Positions 12,791-26,398 of a stretch of 64,000 nucleotides of DNA are shown in pieces. The position numbers were made by a program, and so were the translations under genes. The notes beneath the pieces are model-generated. The model searched no databases. It was not told where the DNA came from and saw nothing but the letters and a program-made list of their open reading frames with translations. The stretch comes from Lagopus muta (taxonomy: Eukaryota; Chordata; Aves; Galliformes; Phasianidae): assembly GCF_023343835.1 (NCBI RefSeq), contig NC_064437.1:54634972-54698971 (forward strand). Direction: 5' to 3'. Position 1 is the first letter of the stretch. Each line of letters opens with the position of its first letter.

Positions 12791-15700
12791 TTAGTTTGCA
12801 GTGCATTGTTTCTACTCCTTGATTTAACACCTAAAATTTTTAACTTAATTTTTTAGAAGTTTAAATTACAAGTGCAATAATTTTTAGTTTTCTGCCTTTT
12901 TTTTTTTTTTTTTTTTTAGCTCTTCTAAAGACAGTAACCTTCATAAGCAATGCACCAACAGATCTATGAAGTTGTGCACAACACCTCTGATACAATTTTA
13001 TTCCTGTTAGAAGTAACATGTCAGACATTACACAGAAAGACTATAGTAAAAGCAACATTTTCAAAATGTTTTTTGTAGGCTACTACGCACACTTTTTTCT
13101 AACTCAAATGAAAAAGCAAGCTCATGGTGGATTTTGTAGCAGTTTCTACATCACTTGTGCACCAGTACAGTATCTCTCTCCTCCTTATTAAGGCTTTAAT
13201 TCGTACAACAACCTCCAGTATTAAGGTATTTCAAAACCATCTACTATTTTCTTTGAAAATGGAACAGGGTGGATGGACTGAATGACTGCATAAAATATAT
13301 GACTCTTTCAATAAAACCATACAGAGTGAACAAAGTCAACAAGTCCTAAGCTTTCATCAACATCAAGAGCTAAAAACACCATCACAGCACTTTATAAGCA
13401 GTCCTTGACTCCCTAAGAACACCTCAGGAACAGGCACTAAAGGCGTCACACTGTTGAGCTTCCGTTTGCGGCTGAGTCAGTCTGCTAGCAGACTCTGAAC
13501 AGAGGATGATACACATTACAGGTGACTCTGCACAGAACATGCTTTTCTTCTGACGTTTAATATGAATTGATTGCTTATAAGAAGTCTCACTTCTATCAGC
13601 TTTGCAGAAAGCACAGTAGTCTTTCTTCAGCCTTGTAATTGCAAGCATCTAAACAGAGGAAACTGTCTGCATGTGCTGTTTGTTCTGTCGTTGGTTGTCC
13701 CTGCCACAGTACTGGCCTTCGCTCTGATCGTGAGAAAGCTGGCACAGCTGAAACTGTGATCCAGCTTCCTGCCACAAAGGGCATTTTCTCTAAGATCTAT
13801 AAGTACAAGGTCTATCTTTCTCAATTTCTATTGTTATATAAGGATTTTTACAGTTTTAGCATAAGCATTAATATATTTTACCTTTTATATTTTCACGTAT
13901 GTTTGATTTTTATGCTTAAATTAAAATATACAGAAATTATTTTTATTTTTTATCATTATGTCTCTTTCACAGTGCTTTTCGTTTGCATCTTGCTATGTAA
14001 CCACAGCGTTTGTGGATTTCCTGTCATTTTTGTATGCCAGCACTTCAACATTTTTGATTTCACATCTGTATCTCACAGCTGGCACAGAGCTCCTGACCAT
14101 ACAAACAGTCCTGTAGAGATGGAACTACAGAGCAGACCCACAGTTTTCAGTAGTCGCAACAGAGACTCATCATTACTCTTAAGAAGCCACTTGGGAAAAA
14201 AACAGAGATTAGGGTTTAAATGAGCCAGTCTCCACTTTTTGTATTGTTGTTGTTTTTCATCTTGCCTGAGTTGATTAGGAACAGAAGTAAAAGCTGGAAA
14301 CCATGGCTGAGGCTGCAGAATAGTTGGAGTCACACCATTTATCAATAGCAAGTAGAACAAATATTTGAACAGCACTGCTGAAGTTGAAATTCACAGCTAG
14401 CAGTTCAATAACAAGAGTTTTTCAATCAGTTTTAGGATTCTCTCCGCTCTTTAACGTAGAGCATCTTTCAGTTTGTAATTTTCTTCTTACGTGGGTTCAA
14501 AACAGGATTTGGCATCAATCATTGCAATTTTCTTTCTGCTTCCATTCCCCCATGTCTCCAAGCCTCCCACCTTTCCTCAGAGATCATGCTACTGCAAGCA
14601 AATCTCTAGCCAGACACACCTTCCCCATACAATACAAAGCGATACACTAATTCCAACCAAGGTCTGTTCGGTGAAGGATAAACAGAAAGAAAATTTGTGA
14701 CCCAGCAGAGAGCAGAGCAGATGCCAGTCTGTGGTATTTCCACCTGAACTAGTCCTGCTTCAAAGGAGCACAACGGGACATCTGCCCATGTTTATTGGTG
14801 CAGCAGTACCAACAAGTGATACCATCTGCAGAAATCAGGCAGCTTTGTCACAAATGCTGGTCTCAGTTCATGCAGAGTTAGAATTCAGATATCTGAACTG
14901 CTGCATTGCCCACAGCTCATCTAACTAATCTGTAACTCGTTTCTACAATCAAAATGACAATGTCAAGATGGCAACTGTATGGCAGCTCTCCAATACACCA
15001 GATTTAATTGGGATACTTTTATTTTCTGCAGGACTCCTATGTCTTCTGGAGGCAAGAACACATCTTTATTTTTAGCTGCTGACTTCATGCAGTTCTCATG
15101 ATGGTTAATTGGAAAGAAGATTCTACGTTTTCTGAGATCATACTGCCTTGCACAGTGGGGCTTTACCTGGAGTAGCTCAGTGTTATTGTAAAAGATGCTA
15201 CAATTTCAGTTACAACAAATAAATCAGTGAGGATATAAACAAAGAATATACAGAGAAGATAACAAGCAGTAGCTCACTTTACCACAAGAGCTTCTTAATG
15301 TAATCTGGCTGCTAGGCTCAGCACAGCTAATCTTTTGCTTCTTGACCTCCCCAGTTATGGCCATACGGGGATTCTATCACTCACACAACGTTGCCTTCAA
15401 GAGGATCTCATTTTACAAACCAGATTTCCTTGAGTACTAAGAATCTTTAAAATCATAAGCAAAAGGAGAAATGGCAGCATGATGACCAGTATACTGCACT
15501 GTTCAGCTGGCATGGGAAAACCTTGGGGTAAAAGAAAGCTTTTATTTTCTGTTGTTTTATTTTCTGTGTTGCTTGTGCCAGGACTTGAACTTCAGGCTAC
15601 CAGACAATTTTGGAAATAGTTCTAAAACATCTGCAAGTGAACACTCAAAACTTAGAGCCAAGATAATTAAGTAGCCTTTACTTCCAGTTTGTGGCAGATT

Positions 15701-18700
15701 TTCTGACTTAGCTCTGAGTTTTCTGGCTATGCCCATCTCTATTTCCACATCTCTGATCAAAAAGTCCCTTTTCTTACCCTCAGCCTTTTCCAAAAGCTGA
15801 GGCTTTTGTGCATCAGCGAGATGACTAGCTGGAAACTTAGCTGTCATTCAGACTCTTCATTTCAAAGTGATTCATGAGACCTGTGATAACATGCAGTCTT
15901 TCCTCATCAAAATCAAGGCACCTTGGGCTCATCTTTACTCTGTACTTTATGGATTTCAGATATACCTGCTGGGGTGGATCTTTGTGGGTATATTTAGTGT
16001 CCCAACAGGGCTGCCAGATATATGTTATGGTCAATACCTTGCTTACCCTGCATCTGCAAAGGAAATGCTCTTTGACTCCTACTTTATTAACTTCCATGAT
16101 TCAAGTTGTCAGCTGAAGGCTTTGTAATCTCTAAAAACGTTTTCAGTTTCCAGCACAAAGAGTTCAGAAAAAAATAACAATCTTTTTTAGGTCATCATGG
16201 GTCAAATGCAGTGGTGACAAGACATGAAGAATCCTCACAAACAATTAAGTGTGTGTATGTCTGGAGTTTCCTCCACTGGGTTCATCAAATCGAGTTTCTC
16301 TTGCAAAAACAACCTACTGACAGGAAGCTCAGCGAGAACTCCATTCCACTGCTCCCCCTTCTGACAGAATAGCATTTGCCTAAGCCAGTAAGGACATTGC
16401 GAGTCTGCATACATTTGGTCTGAGGTATGCGTGTAATTTGAAGTATACAACATTGTACAACTATAGAAAAATAAGAGTAAAAAAGCCTTCAAGCAGGTAT
16501 TTAGTCCATCTTCCTGTCCCATGACAGATTTTTCATTAAAAGATTTCAAAAACATACAGACGTTTCAGAGCCTCCAAGGCAACCCAGTCTGCATCTCACT
16601 ATGGTGACTGATACAAAATGTCTGGGGAGTTCCAAACCAAGTATCTCTTGCTTCAGCTGAGGATCACGTTCCCTCTTCCACTCACAGTGTAACTTAGCAA
16701 CTTTTTTTTTTTTTTTTTTGCATCCACCTTTTATGTATTGGAATGACACAGTCATAGATGCCAGCAGGGGTCTGAACAGCAGGCTGTGCTTTTCCTGCCC
16801 AGCAACTTTCCCCAGATCACTGTGAATGAACTAATCACTAGCCTTCACGGGGACTGCCCACATGCTTAAAGTAAAACGCATATTTAAATATCTTGCTGAA
16901 CTGGGGACTTCATTCCCAGCATGCCCAAGGCTGTTTAACACACGCTGGTCTAGTTTAATTGCACGACGCTTCAGTTAATTGCTGTTTTGACAACAACAAT
17001 CTGGCAGCTTTGCAGATGTCTTTAAACTTGTAGCTGCAGGTAAAAACTACCACATCTTGCTGGTAAATGACAACCAGTGCCAAACTGGTGAAGCTCATAT
17101 ACCTGACCAACAGACAATGCTTAACTTTTAGTTTCATTAGCTAATTACTTAAGCAGGGCAGGCATGAAAACTGCTTTGGAAACTGATTTTCTTAATATTT
17201 CCAGAAGCAAATTATTTTGTCAACCAACAGATGTATCCAATACCTAATGCTTACTGAGATACTGATACATACGCATATCCCCAGACTCGTGAATAGGCTT
17301 TGATACCCCTCAATCTCAGAAGAAAAAATGTGGGAGACAGAACATCTGCAACAGCCGATGCATGCCAGAAATATGCAAACAAAACAAAGAAATGAACAAG
17401 CCAACACATGCACATAAAATATTAAAATGAAGCATAGAAAAACAGAGATCAAGTGAGAATAAATGCAATGGAAACAGAGACGGAGCAGATGCCAGAGTCA
17501 AGAGCAGTCAGCTCACATGGGGAGGTCAGTGAACTACAGGTGGGATTGGAGTTTAGAGGGACTACCAGGATGACACACTGCTACTCTTCTTTTCTTTACA
17601 GTAGCTATTTTCAGCACCAGTGGAATCCCTCTGCTTTCCCTAAAACAAATACACTGTGCCCAGACAGCTGAACAAACCAGTGAAAAAAGACAACAAGCAC
17701 TTAGGAGCAAAGAAGTGTTCAGTGTAATATGAGGATGTATGGCTCCCAACTTACAAACAGCTTAATCATTAACAAGCAGATGATCAAATACAAGAAACTG
17801 TTGGTTGTGCATTTTTCTGTGTGCAAACTAATTCCGGAATATTTCTGTACCAAGCATTCAAGGAACTTCCAAGACAATAAAGAGTATTTTAAAGAATTAG
17901 AAATAATACCCTATGAGTGTCCCTTGAATGCACTGTTTAATGTTTTACCCAGGATCTAGAGTTTTAAAACATCAGTGGAAAAAAACCAGCAATAAACATT
18001 CAATCAATTTCAGTGAAATCAGCAATACAAAAATGAAATGGGTTCATGTGTTTTTGGTGCTTCAAAAAAGTGCAGCAATAAGAGCAGCAAAAGAACTTAT
18101 CACAGTGACTTCAGAGTGTGCGTATGGCGCTCAGCATCATAGCTGTGATACAGTCTCTGCACATACTTTTACCTTTCTAAGTAAACCTAAATATTCTTCT
18201 GTAAGATACAGAAAACCAACAGTTAGAGCCAGGCTCACGAGCTGGTAACACAAAGCAAAAAAAGAATTTCTCCTTCCAGTTTTTAGAGAAAAGCTTAAGA
18301 CAGGGAAGTGTTGGACCAGAGCTACCTCAACAGCTTTTACACTTCATTTTAGAAAGGGAGAATCTTGCTTACAGGTAAAAAAATAAATAAATAAATCTGC
18401 AATAAAGTTTATTGTTGACACTGTCACGAAACAAAACAAACTACATGGCACAGACAACAATACTCTTGATTACACTTCATACCCACGTTTCACACATGAC
18501 TAAGTGGATGCACCTATACATGCATTGCTGATCTTAGAAAAATGAAGGATCCCACAGAACAGTCTTCTACCCAGACATCAGTGGGAACAGGTGAAGGTTA
18601 GTCATGCCCAGTCCCACATGCTCAAGAGGCAGGGCACACGTTAGCTAATGCTCCAGGATGATCTATCTGTTGATCTCACAGCTGCAGAGTCTTTCAAGAG

Positions 18701-19287
18701 AAAACCTGTCAATGCATTCCCATGTGCTGAGTTACCACCGAGTATTTAGCAGTGATGAAATTCCATATTCAGGCATATGTTATCCAACAAAATGTTTGTC
18801 ATTAACTCAGTGAAAAATCCACTAAGCTTGAAAGCATTAAAACCAAAGTAACTCTCCTTTCAGCTGTAAATGGAGATTTCCAGTTGCAGGAGTGGCATGA
18901 CTGCCATCAAAGAGGCTGACAAAGAGAGCTTCTTCCATGACTACTGACACATGTGACAGATGTTACTGACGCCAGGACTTCAAAGCTGTGTGGTCCACTG
19001 ACAGGAAAAAGCCCCCAGATAAAGTGTGGATAGCAATTTCTAATCTGGCTCGCCAAATAATTTTCTTTCTTAGTATCATTTCAGCTCTCCTGGACAAATG
19101 TTCTCCACACAGACATGCTGAGGGGACTGGTTGCACTCTTCCACATTACACTGATACAATCAGCAGCACTTGAAGTATCTCAACACCACATGAAACAGTG
19201 CTGTTAGCTGACCCCACCTGACACACTTCTGCTAACTTCCACGAGGACAACAAACAGCCTTGCAAAAACCCACTTCTGCAGACATTC
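12791..19287. other. Intergenic, no gene recognised
   Basis: About 6.5 kb with no supported exon. Contains a T tract at 12898-12918, a second at about 16701-16719 and an (AAAT)n run near 18379-18400. A 194-codon frame at 13639-14223 runs through AT-rich DNA and shows no domain (see rejected items). Confidence 0.5.
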
Positions 19288-20545
19288 ACACAGAATCACA
19301 GAATCACCCGGGTTGGAAGGGACCCCAAGGATCATGTAGTTCCAACCCCCCTGCCTAGCAGGGCCACCAAACATACACATTCAGATCAGGTTGCCCAGGA
19401 CCCCGTCCAACCTGGCCTTAAACACGTCCAAGGACGGGGCATCCACAACCTCCCTGGGCAGCCCGTTCCAGGGCCTAACCACTCTCCTAGTAAAGAACTT
19501 CCCCCTAACATCTAACCTAAATCTTCCCTCCTTCAACTTAAAACCATTTCCCCTAGTCCTGCTGTTGTCAGCCCTTTTGAAGAGTTTACTCCCCTCCTGG
19601 GTGTAGGTTCCCTTCAGGTATTGATAGGCTGCAATGAGGTCACCCCGCAGCCTTCTCTTCTCCAGGCTGAACAAGCCCAACTCCCTCAGCCTGTCCTCAT
19701 AGGGGAGGTGCTCCAGCCCCCTGATCATCTTAGTCGCCCTCCTCTGGACCCTTTCCAAAATCTCAATGTCTTTCTTGTACTGAGGGCTCCACACCTGGAC
19801 ACAGTACTCCAGGTGGGGCCTCACAAGAGCTGAGTAGAGAGGGACAATCACCTCCCTGTCCCTGCTGGCCACCCCTCTCCTGATGGAGCCCAGGATCCCA
19901 TTTGCCTTTCGAGCTGCCAGAGCGCACTGCTGGCTCATATTCAGTCTCTCGTCCATCAGGACCCCCAGGTCCTTCTCTGCCGAGCTGCTCTCAAGGACCA
20001 CTCCTCCCAGCCTGTACAGGTGCCTGGGGTTCCTCTGGCCCAAATGCAAAACCTTGCACTTTGCCGTGTTGAACCTCATTAGGTTCACCCGAGCCCAGCC
20101 CTCCAGCCTGTCGAGGTCCCTCTGAATGGCATCCCTTCCTTCCACCGTATCAACCGCACCACTCAGCTTGGTGTCGTCAGCAAACTTGCTGAGGGTGCAC
20201 TCAATTCCCTCATCGATGTCATTAATAAAGATGTTAAAGAGCACCGGTCCCAAGACAGACCCTTGGGGGACACCACTTGTTACCGGCCTCCACCTGGACA
20301 TAGAGCCATTGACCACCACCCTCTGTCTGCGGCCTTTCAACCAATTGCTTATCCATCGGGTCGTCCACCCATCAAATCCACTTCCCTCCAATTTGGAGAT
20401 GAGGATGTGGTGGGGGACCATGTCAAAGGCCTTGCTCAGGTCCAGGTAAATGACATCGGTTGCCTTCCCTTCGTCCACCAATGCCGTCACTCCATCATAG
20501 AAGGCCACAAGATTAGTTAGGCATGACCTTCCTTTGGTGAAGCTC
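19288..20545 (-). mobile_element. CR1 LINE, 5'-truncated, with open reverse-transcriptase C-terminal half
   Basis: The left edge is the CR1 3' terminus in reverse (CACAGAATCACAGAATCACC, then GGTTGGAAGGGACC). The minus strand is open for 375 codons from 20508 to 19381. It encodes the last part of the LINE reverse transcriptase: the DLSKAFD block, the [14 protein letters not shown] block, the catalytic-site block FADDTKLSG, then the C-terminal thumb and conserved [20 protein letters not shown] region, ending just before the 3'UTR. CR1 frames normally continue further upstream (endonuclease and RT palm start), and CR1-like sequence does continue to about 20545, where the copy is truncated. The endonuclease is absent, so the copy cannot move by itself. 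The open frame suggests a young insertion. Confidence 0.93.
19381..20508 (-). pseudogene. CR1 ORF2 remnant (reverse transcriptase C-terminal half)
   Basis: This is the coding part of the CR1 copy, 375 codons without a stop. The FADD motif (CR1 version of the YXDD catalytic box) is intact near residue 112. The N-terminal endonuclease and first RT blocks are missing through 5' truncation, so the first methionine is internal to the original protein and the product is not a functional LINE enzyme. Confidence 0.85.
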
Positions 20546-20575
20546 GTTCAACACGAGGCCAGCTCTGCTCCACTT

Positions 20576-20745
20576 CACAGAATCACGGTCAGATGGGACC
20601 TTTAAAGTTCAGCTAGCCCAACTCCCCTGCAATGAACAGGGACACCTACAGCTACATTTCAGGTCAGGAGGAGGTTTCACCATGGCCTCAAATGTCACAA
20701 GGACTAAATCCAACCTGTTCACATAGTATGAAATTAGTACAATGT
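20576..20745 (-). mobile_element. Second CR1 3'-end fragment abutting the long copy
   Basis: Starts with CACAGAATCACGGTCAGATGGG, again the reverse complement of a CR1 3' terminus, about 30 bases right of where the long CR1 is truncated. It is much more diverged than its neighbour. The right end fades out around 20700-20745. Confidence 0.65.
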
Positions 20746-23700
20746 CTATAACTCTCTAGTAAAGCTCCTTCCATATACCTACATGGAGAAAGGAGTTCAA
20801 CATAGAGCTATTTCAGACATAAATACAAAAAGGAAATTGGCACTGAAATTACTTTGTAAATAACCAGAACCAAATCATTACAGTTAGCTCACAAACACTG
20901 AAATAAACAGTTTGAGAAGAACCAATAGCTGACACAGACCATGTATTTTACTCAAGAAACTTAGGACAGCCAAAAAGTCTCAGCACATGTATTTCATGCT
21001 GAACAGAATGGGACAGAAGCATTCTTGTTGCTTCCTCACAGCTGAGCATTTTGAAGGAATGACTGAAAAGAAGTATTTATTTAGTTCTCACTGTCTGTAA
21101 GTACCTTAAATCTTTTGACTTTTAAGAATTTGCTTCAATCTTTATATTAAAAAGTGTGTTTCCTACGTTTTCACAATTGCTGATGCTTTTCCTAATCTAG
21201 CTGTGCTCAGAAGGGATTTTGTTTGCACAAATAATAAACAGCCATACCCCATCAATTACATCAATAATAATACTTCAATTATTAAGTAAGTTATTAACAG
21301 GAAAACAAAACAAAACAAAAACAAAAACCCTTTCAACCAGTTCTCCCACAAGTATTTTGGATTCTGAGCCTGTCTGCAGTATAAGCACAGTTATGTATTT
21401 GACAGCACTGCCACTCTGAAACCTCAGCTAATTAAATGGCACTTTACTGTCACCAGTATCCAAAGATGCAAAATTCTCTGTACGCCTCATTCATATTTCA
21501 TCCTTAGGAAAACACCTCTAAGTTTTTACTTCATAAGGGTTTCTGTAGCCTCAGGTAAGTGAGTTATTTTGTTTCTTAGTAACATGGAGGAAGTGTATTT
21601 TCAGATCCTGCATGCTGACACAGCAGTCTGGGAGGGAATGAGGTGTGGCTCAGTATTACGGATATTTTTCTAAAACAAACCATAGCGAGGTTTGGTGAAA
21701 TGGTAGCAGACAAGAATCACTGATGTCTACCTTCAGAGCCACAGTGAGACCCCAGGAGTTCAGGAAGAATGTAAGGTGTGCATCTCCATGTGTTCTTACC
21801 TGCTTGCTGCAGCATTTGATTGGCATGCCAGCACAGCACCCACTGGGTAGTGCATGTTACCTGTAGTCCTGCAGTCTATGGGTAACAGCCCTCAAATTAT
21901 CTCCATCTACACTTGCAATCAAGCCACGTCCGAGCTTTTAGTTTCACCAGTCAGTAGCACAGGTAAATGTTATCAGGTTACAGTGTGAAATGAACTTATG
22001 TACAAGGATGTCAGAAAAAGAAGCAACTCTTCAATCTCCACTACAACCCACGTCATGCAAATACACTCAGTGTAACACTGCAATGCCACGCAGTAGGTAA
22101 AGAGAGAGACATTACCAGTTTCTGAACTTTGGCTTTACTATGCCTCAGCCGAGCTCCTAATGACCCTGCTCAACTGAGCGATGCCCGTCTCTCTCAGAGA
22201 AGATTGTGTTCTGCCAAACACCAAGGAGTCTACTTTTGCCCAGCAACAGCTTCTGTTACTTGAAGACATGGAACATTAAGACACCAAGACCAAGCCAGAT
22301 TTCACCCACAATTTCTCCAAGACCTTCTCTCCAATCTCATTCTAAAAGTTGAAACAGACTTTCTACACCAGGATGTAAGCAAGCCCAATTTAACAACTAC
22401 CTTGAGCACGCATTACAGGGCAGAGAGATGCATGTTACTTTAGAAAAACAACCTCTAATACTTTTAACACAAAAATACGATTAGAGCACCGCACACAACA
22501 AAAAGCTGTACCAGGTACTAGTCTGGGCATAGGTTTAGATTCAAAAGGCTTAAATTTTCTTAAAATAATGACCATTCAGTTCTCCACCAAAGACAAGAAG
22601 ACTGAAGGTCTGTTTATTGTTTCCTTTTACTGCCTGCTAGTCTCATAAAGACTTCAAACACTGTAATTTTTGGCAGGACTGTGTCAGAGAAAATCCCACA
22701 TACGAAATGAAAATAAAAGACATTCTTATGTTGTTCCCTTTTATTAGCTCTGTGCCTCACCCACTTGGTTATTCTCGCATGCAGCAGCAAGAACTGGAAG
22801 ACCAACTCAATTGGCACTTATATTATTATCATTTGTACTGGCAAATTGCAGTACCTCTCAGCTACAATAAATTAATTCAGTTTTTCCTTTCAAGACAGGT
22901 ACCTTGAAAATGGAAGGAAAAAATAAGGGGCTGTCCAAGCAAGCCCCAAATTGCAAAGCAGAAAAGGCAGCACGATTCTACTCTTGCTTTAGCTTTATGC
23001 TGATAACATTCTAGTGACTTCAGTGTAACTACTGGACATTTACAGCATTACAAGTGCAGAATCTATATCTCAAGGTCAAATTCTATTGCAGTCTAAACTG
23101 GTTTTACTCTGGGAATCTAGCAGCCATTCCTTTAATGTATTTAAACAGCTATAAACAAGTCAGAACATTTTTGAGGAGTGAATTGCAGCCAGTAAAAACA
23201 CAGCCCAAGGCCTATGCTGAAGTGGGTGGGAACTGAAAAATTTCTGCAGCAGTTAGTGGTTGGACGCTCAAAAACACTCCACCCTGCTGCCTCAGGCAAG
23301 AGAAAACATGTAGACAGTGCAGAATACTTCATGCGTCAGGATACATCATTTGGCTTTAAGCAAGATCAATAGATTTCAAAAAATAAGAAAAGGGAACAAT
23401 GCATAAGTGCCTCAAGACTTAGTATGTTGGCTAACATCTCAGTTACTCATCGGCAATGCTTAGAGAGAAGAGGCACAACTGTTGTGCCCAGCAAGCTGTG
23501 CAATGGAAGTTCTGGCACTCTAAAAACATTTCTGGTGCTCTGGAAGAGAAGAATCTGTAACGGTCAACCCAGAGCCAGTATCCTTCACTGTTTCTCTCCA
23601 CTTTGGATGTGCTACGATAGATAATGCGACAGGAGCCCGTAACATGTTCTTATCATGTTAGCACTGATGTTTAAGCACTACTGCTCCTCTAGAAATGTAA

Positions 23701-25659
23701 GGTTAATGAAAGAGACCTTAAAAAGAGAACACTTATATAGGTGAGTTGTCTGCCATTCAACTGGTGTAAACTGAAAAAATCCAATCAATAAAGCCTCATC
23801 ACTGGAAAAACAAATAAAACCAAGTAGTAAGCTTTCAGGGATGTCTTTCATGGAAACAAGTTTCTCTGCTTTCCTCTGAAGGTATGCTCAGCAAACACAT
23901 CTCAATAACTGTATTACCCAGTGCTCAATTTCCTATAATTTTTTTCTTTAATTTTGCATAACTCAAACTATTTTGACCACAAAATGAATAAAAAGTAATC
24001 AAACAACAGCTATTATAATGCTTAACTGTATGCACATATTGGTGAGCTTAACTGAACTGTTGCAAAATGCTCTACAGTGTGCCATACACATGCTGGTATG
24101 GTAACACATAGATAATTTCTTTTTCCTTTTTGAGAGGAAGATGTTGGTCTGACTTCTGTTTGCCGTTGTTAAGATGTAGATAACACAATATCAAATACTA
24201 CTGCATTTCTGCAATAAAAGTTCTGGACAGAGACTGAGATGACTCCAGCTCCCAGCACAGTCCCAGGCCTCCTGCCCAATCCTCAACCAGTCACGTGCTT
24301 TTGCAAGACTGCTCACGCATGTAAGCACAAAGTAAATCCATATAAAAACTTGGTGCACACAGCTGAACACTTAACACTAACCTCAAGCAGAACCTCCTCC
24401 TAGAGCCATTACCCATCAGTGAACACTGATAATAAAGTTTCCTTTTCTCTCCTCTCTGCATTAAGTTAAACACATGAACCTTACATGTGGAGCCATCCTT
24501 CAATATTTACAGTCTCACTGGAATCCTTACCTGGGGTGGGGCACATGGGCGTTGCTCTAATAAGGCAGCAATGATAATACACAAGATGACTTTTTCATGC
24601 GTTATGTTCTTGTAAAATCTTACTGGAATCTCAGCTGGCAAACGATCTAAAATCTTAAGCTTTCTGTTGTTCTTGTGCAACTCAACTGCTAGCGTGTCTG
24701 TGCAACAGAGCATGAGTAATTTAAAAATGGGACCATCCCTAGACAGAAGGAAACATGTTGTGAAGTTGGAGACATGTTGTCTCAAAGCTCCAGTGCATTT
24801 GAAATTCAGCTGAATTGATCCACATTTGTAGGAGTTCCATGAGCAATTTCACTACTTCACTTGAAAAGTCCACTTTTTTTTTAACATACTTTAAAATATA
24901 TGACATGAGTTTAGCTGTAATAAACTATCAAAAGCACCAGGCCACACCAAAGTTTAAAAACGCCTCACAACTGCCTCAAGCAACAGAGGAGATACTACAT
25001 TGTGTTTTTGCTGCACAGTTACAACTGATCATATGGTTTAACCACATAACCTAACTTCAAACATTTGGTAAATACATATTCGCTAATATTCCGTGTGGCT
25101 AAACATTTGTTTCACACAGTCAAATAATCTAATGGTGTTCCGATCTCCCAGACCAACTCACAAAAGGGTTGTGAATGCTTTGATACCTTTACTGTTAACG
25201 TTCTGAGAGAAAAAGGCTCTACTGTCACTATAAAATTCTATTTGAAATAAGCAAGCATGCCTAGGGTCAAACTAATGTCTCCTATACTGAGCTTACTCAC
25301 CTCAGTGCTATCTTGTCTCCACATAGATGGAAGCCCAGCATCCTCCTCTATGGCTGCACAGAGCAATCAGTCAACAAATTGCTGCCATTCTGCTACAGAA
25401 ATAAAGAGCACGACCTACAATCTCTGTGCAGGTGTGCCTGCTCCATGTGCTCAGCTGTGACCAATGCAGCAAGAGGGCCTGATACAAGTGGGAGCAATCA
25501 CCACTATGGTCATTTTTGATCGTTTCCTCAGTCCTGGCACAGCTGCACTGAATAAATAAATCCTATACAGATCAGTATAGTGAAATATGAAAGTCTGCTG
25601 GGAAGTGTGCAGCTTTTCCCCTTCTATGAGGAGACAGCATCAGATGTAGAAGGTGCTTT
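20746..25659. other. Intergenic, no gene recognised
   Basis: About 4.9 kb upstream of the SFR1 promoter. A (CAAAA)n-type tract is at 21301-21330. No exon with family resemblance was found on either strand. Confidence 0.5.
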
Positions 25660-25781
25660 GTGGGAAGCAGAGCCGCGGCTCCCTTAGCAGTGCTGAAATC
25701 CCAGTCAGACTTCAGCCTACCACTGCGCCGTGGAGTGCACCATGTTGAGACCCCTCTCCCTGAGGCAGGAGTACGTGCAGC

Positions 25782-25792
25782 AAGATGGCGGC
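25782..25792 (+). promoter_or_regulatory. YY1-type motif AAGATGGCGGC
   Basis: Exact match to the core YY1 promoter motif in the strand orientation usual at transcription starts. It lies 300 bases upstream of the Sp1/ETS/E2F cluster and is followed at 25874 by a good splice donor (GCG|GTAAGC). This could mark an alternative first exon. Confidence 0.4.
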
Positions 25793-26050
25793 CAGTCTCG
25801 ATCAAGGCCTCGGCCAGAAGGCAGCGTGTCCATGCTGGCCTAGCAGACGCAACAAGCTAGCCCAGCTGCAGCGGTAAGCGCGTATAGGATCTACGCAGAT
25901 ATCCTGCACTGCGTATTCCACAACTCCGGCCCCGCCCAGCACCTCCACGACGGATGCAAGCCTGCATCCGCCCGATCACAACCTTAACGCGCCCTCCCGC
26001 ACCACGCACTCAAGCCTCACTCCGCCTTTCCCCGCTCTCAGCCCCTCGCG

Positions 26051-26077
26051 CCCCGCCCACTGCCCGGAAGCGGGAAA
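26051..26077 (+). promoter_or_regulatory. Sp1 + ETS + E2F-like site cluster
   Basis: CCCCGCCC (26051-26058, Sp1 family), CCGGAAG (26064-26070, ETS family) and GCGGGAAA (26070-26077, exact match to the E2F core in reverse) lie within 27 bases, just ahead of the presumed transcription start. The motifs are seen directly; their use is inferred. An E2F site fits a DNA-repair gene expressed in S phase. Confidence 0.5.
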
Positions 26078-26079
26078 TT

Positions 26080-26398
26080 GAAGCGCAGCCGGCGGGTCGC
26101 TCGGCTCGGTGAGGAGCTGCGTGCATTGTTTTGCTTGGCGCGGGGCGCAGCGACGGGTGGTTCCTGCGGGTTGCTCTTCTCTTCGGGCTGCTGAACCCCG
26201 GCCTTCCTCCTTCCTTAGCTTCTCTAGAGGGTGGAAGGCCCCTTGGGGGGAGCTGCCGAACGCGGTTCCGCGGCGTAAGCGGGCGGGCAGGCAGCGCCAG
26301 GGGCCGGCCCGGCGTGCTAAGCGTAGCTCTGAGGAGCGGGATTGCTTGCAGGATTTTAAAGGGAATTCCGTTTTGAGGTTCCTAGTTACAGTTTTTAG
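26080..26398 (+). other. SFR1: SFR1 exon 1 (untranslated), approximate
   Basis: Inferred first exon in the CpG island. The first coding exon begins with only 20 bases of 5'UTR after an acceptor, so an upstream exon is needed. TTTTTAG|GTAAGC with the donor GT at 26399 is the strongest nearby donor. GGC|GTAAGC near 26274 is an alternative. The start is not defined by sequence. Confidence 0.4.

Noticed and set aside
13639-14223. 194-codon plus-strand open frame upstream of SFR1
   Set aside because: It runs through AT-rich DNA that gives a Phe/Tyr/Ile-rich stretch by composition alone; no domain, signal or splice support, and no CpG promoter nearby.
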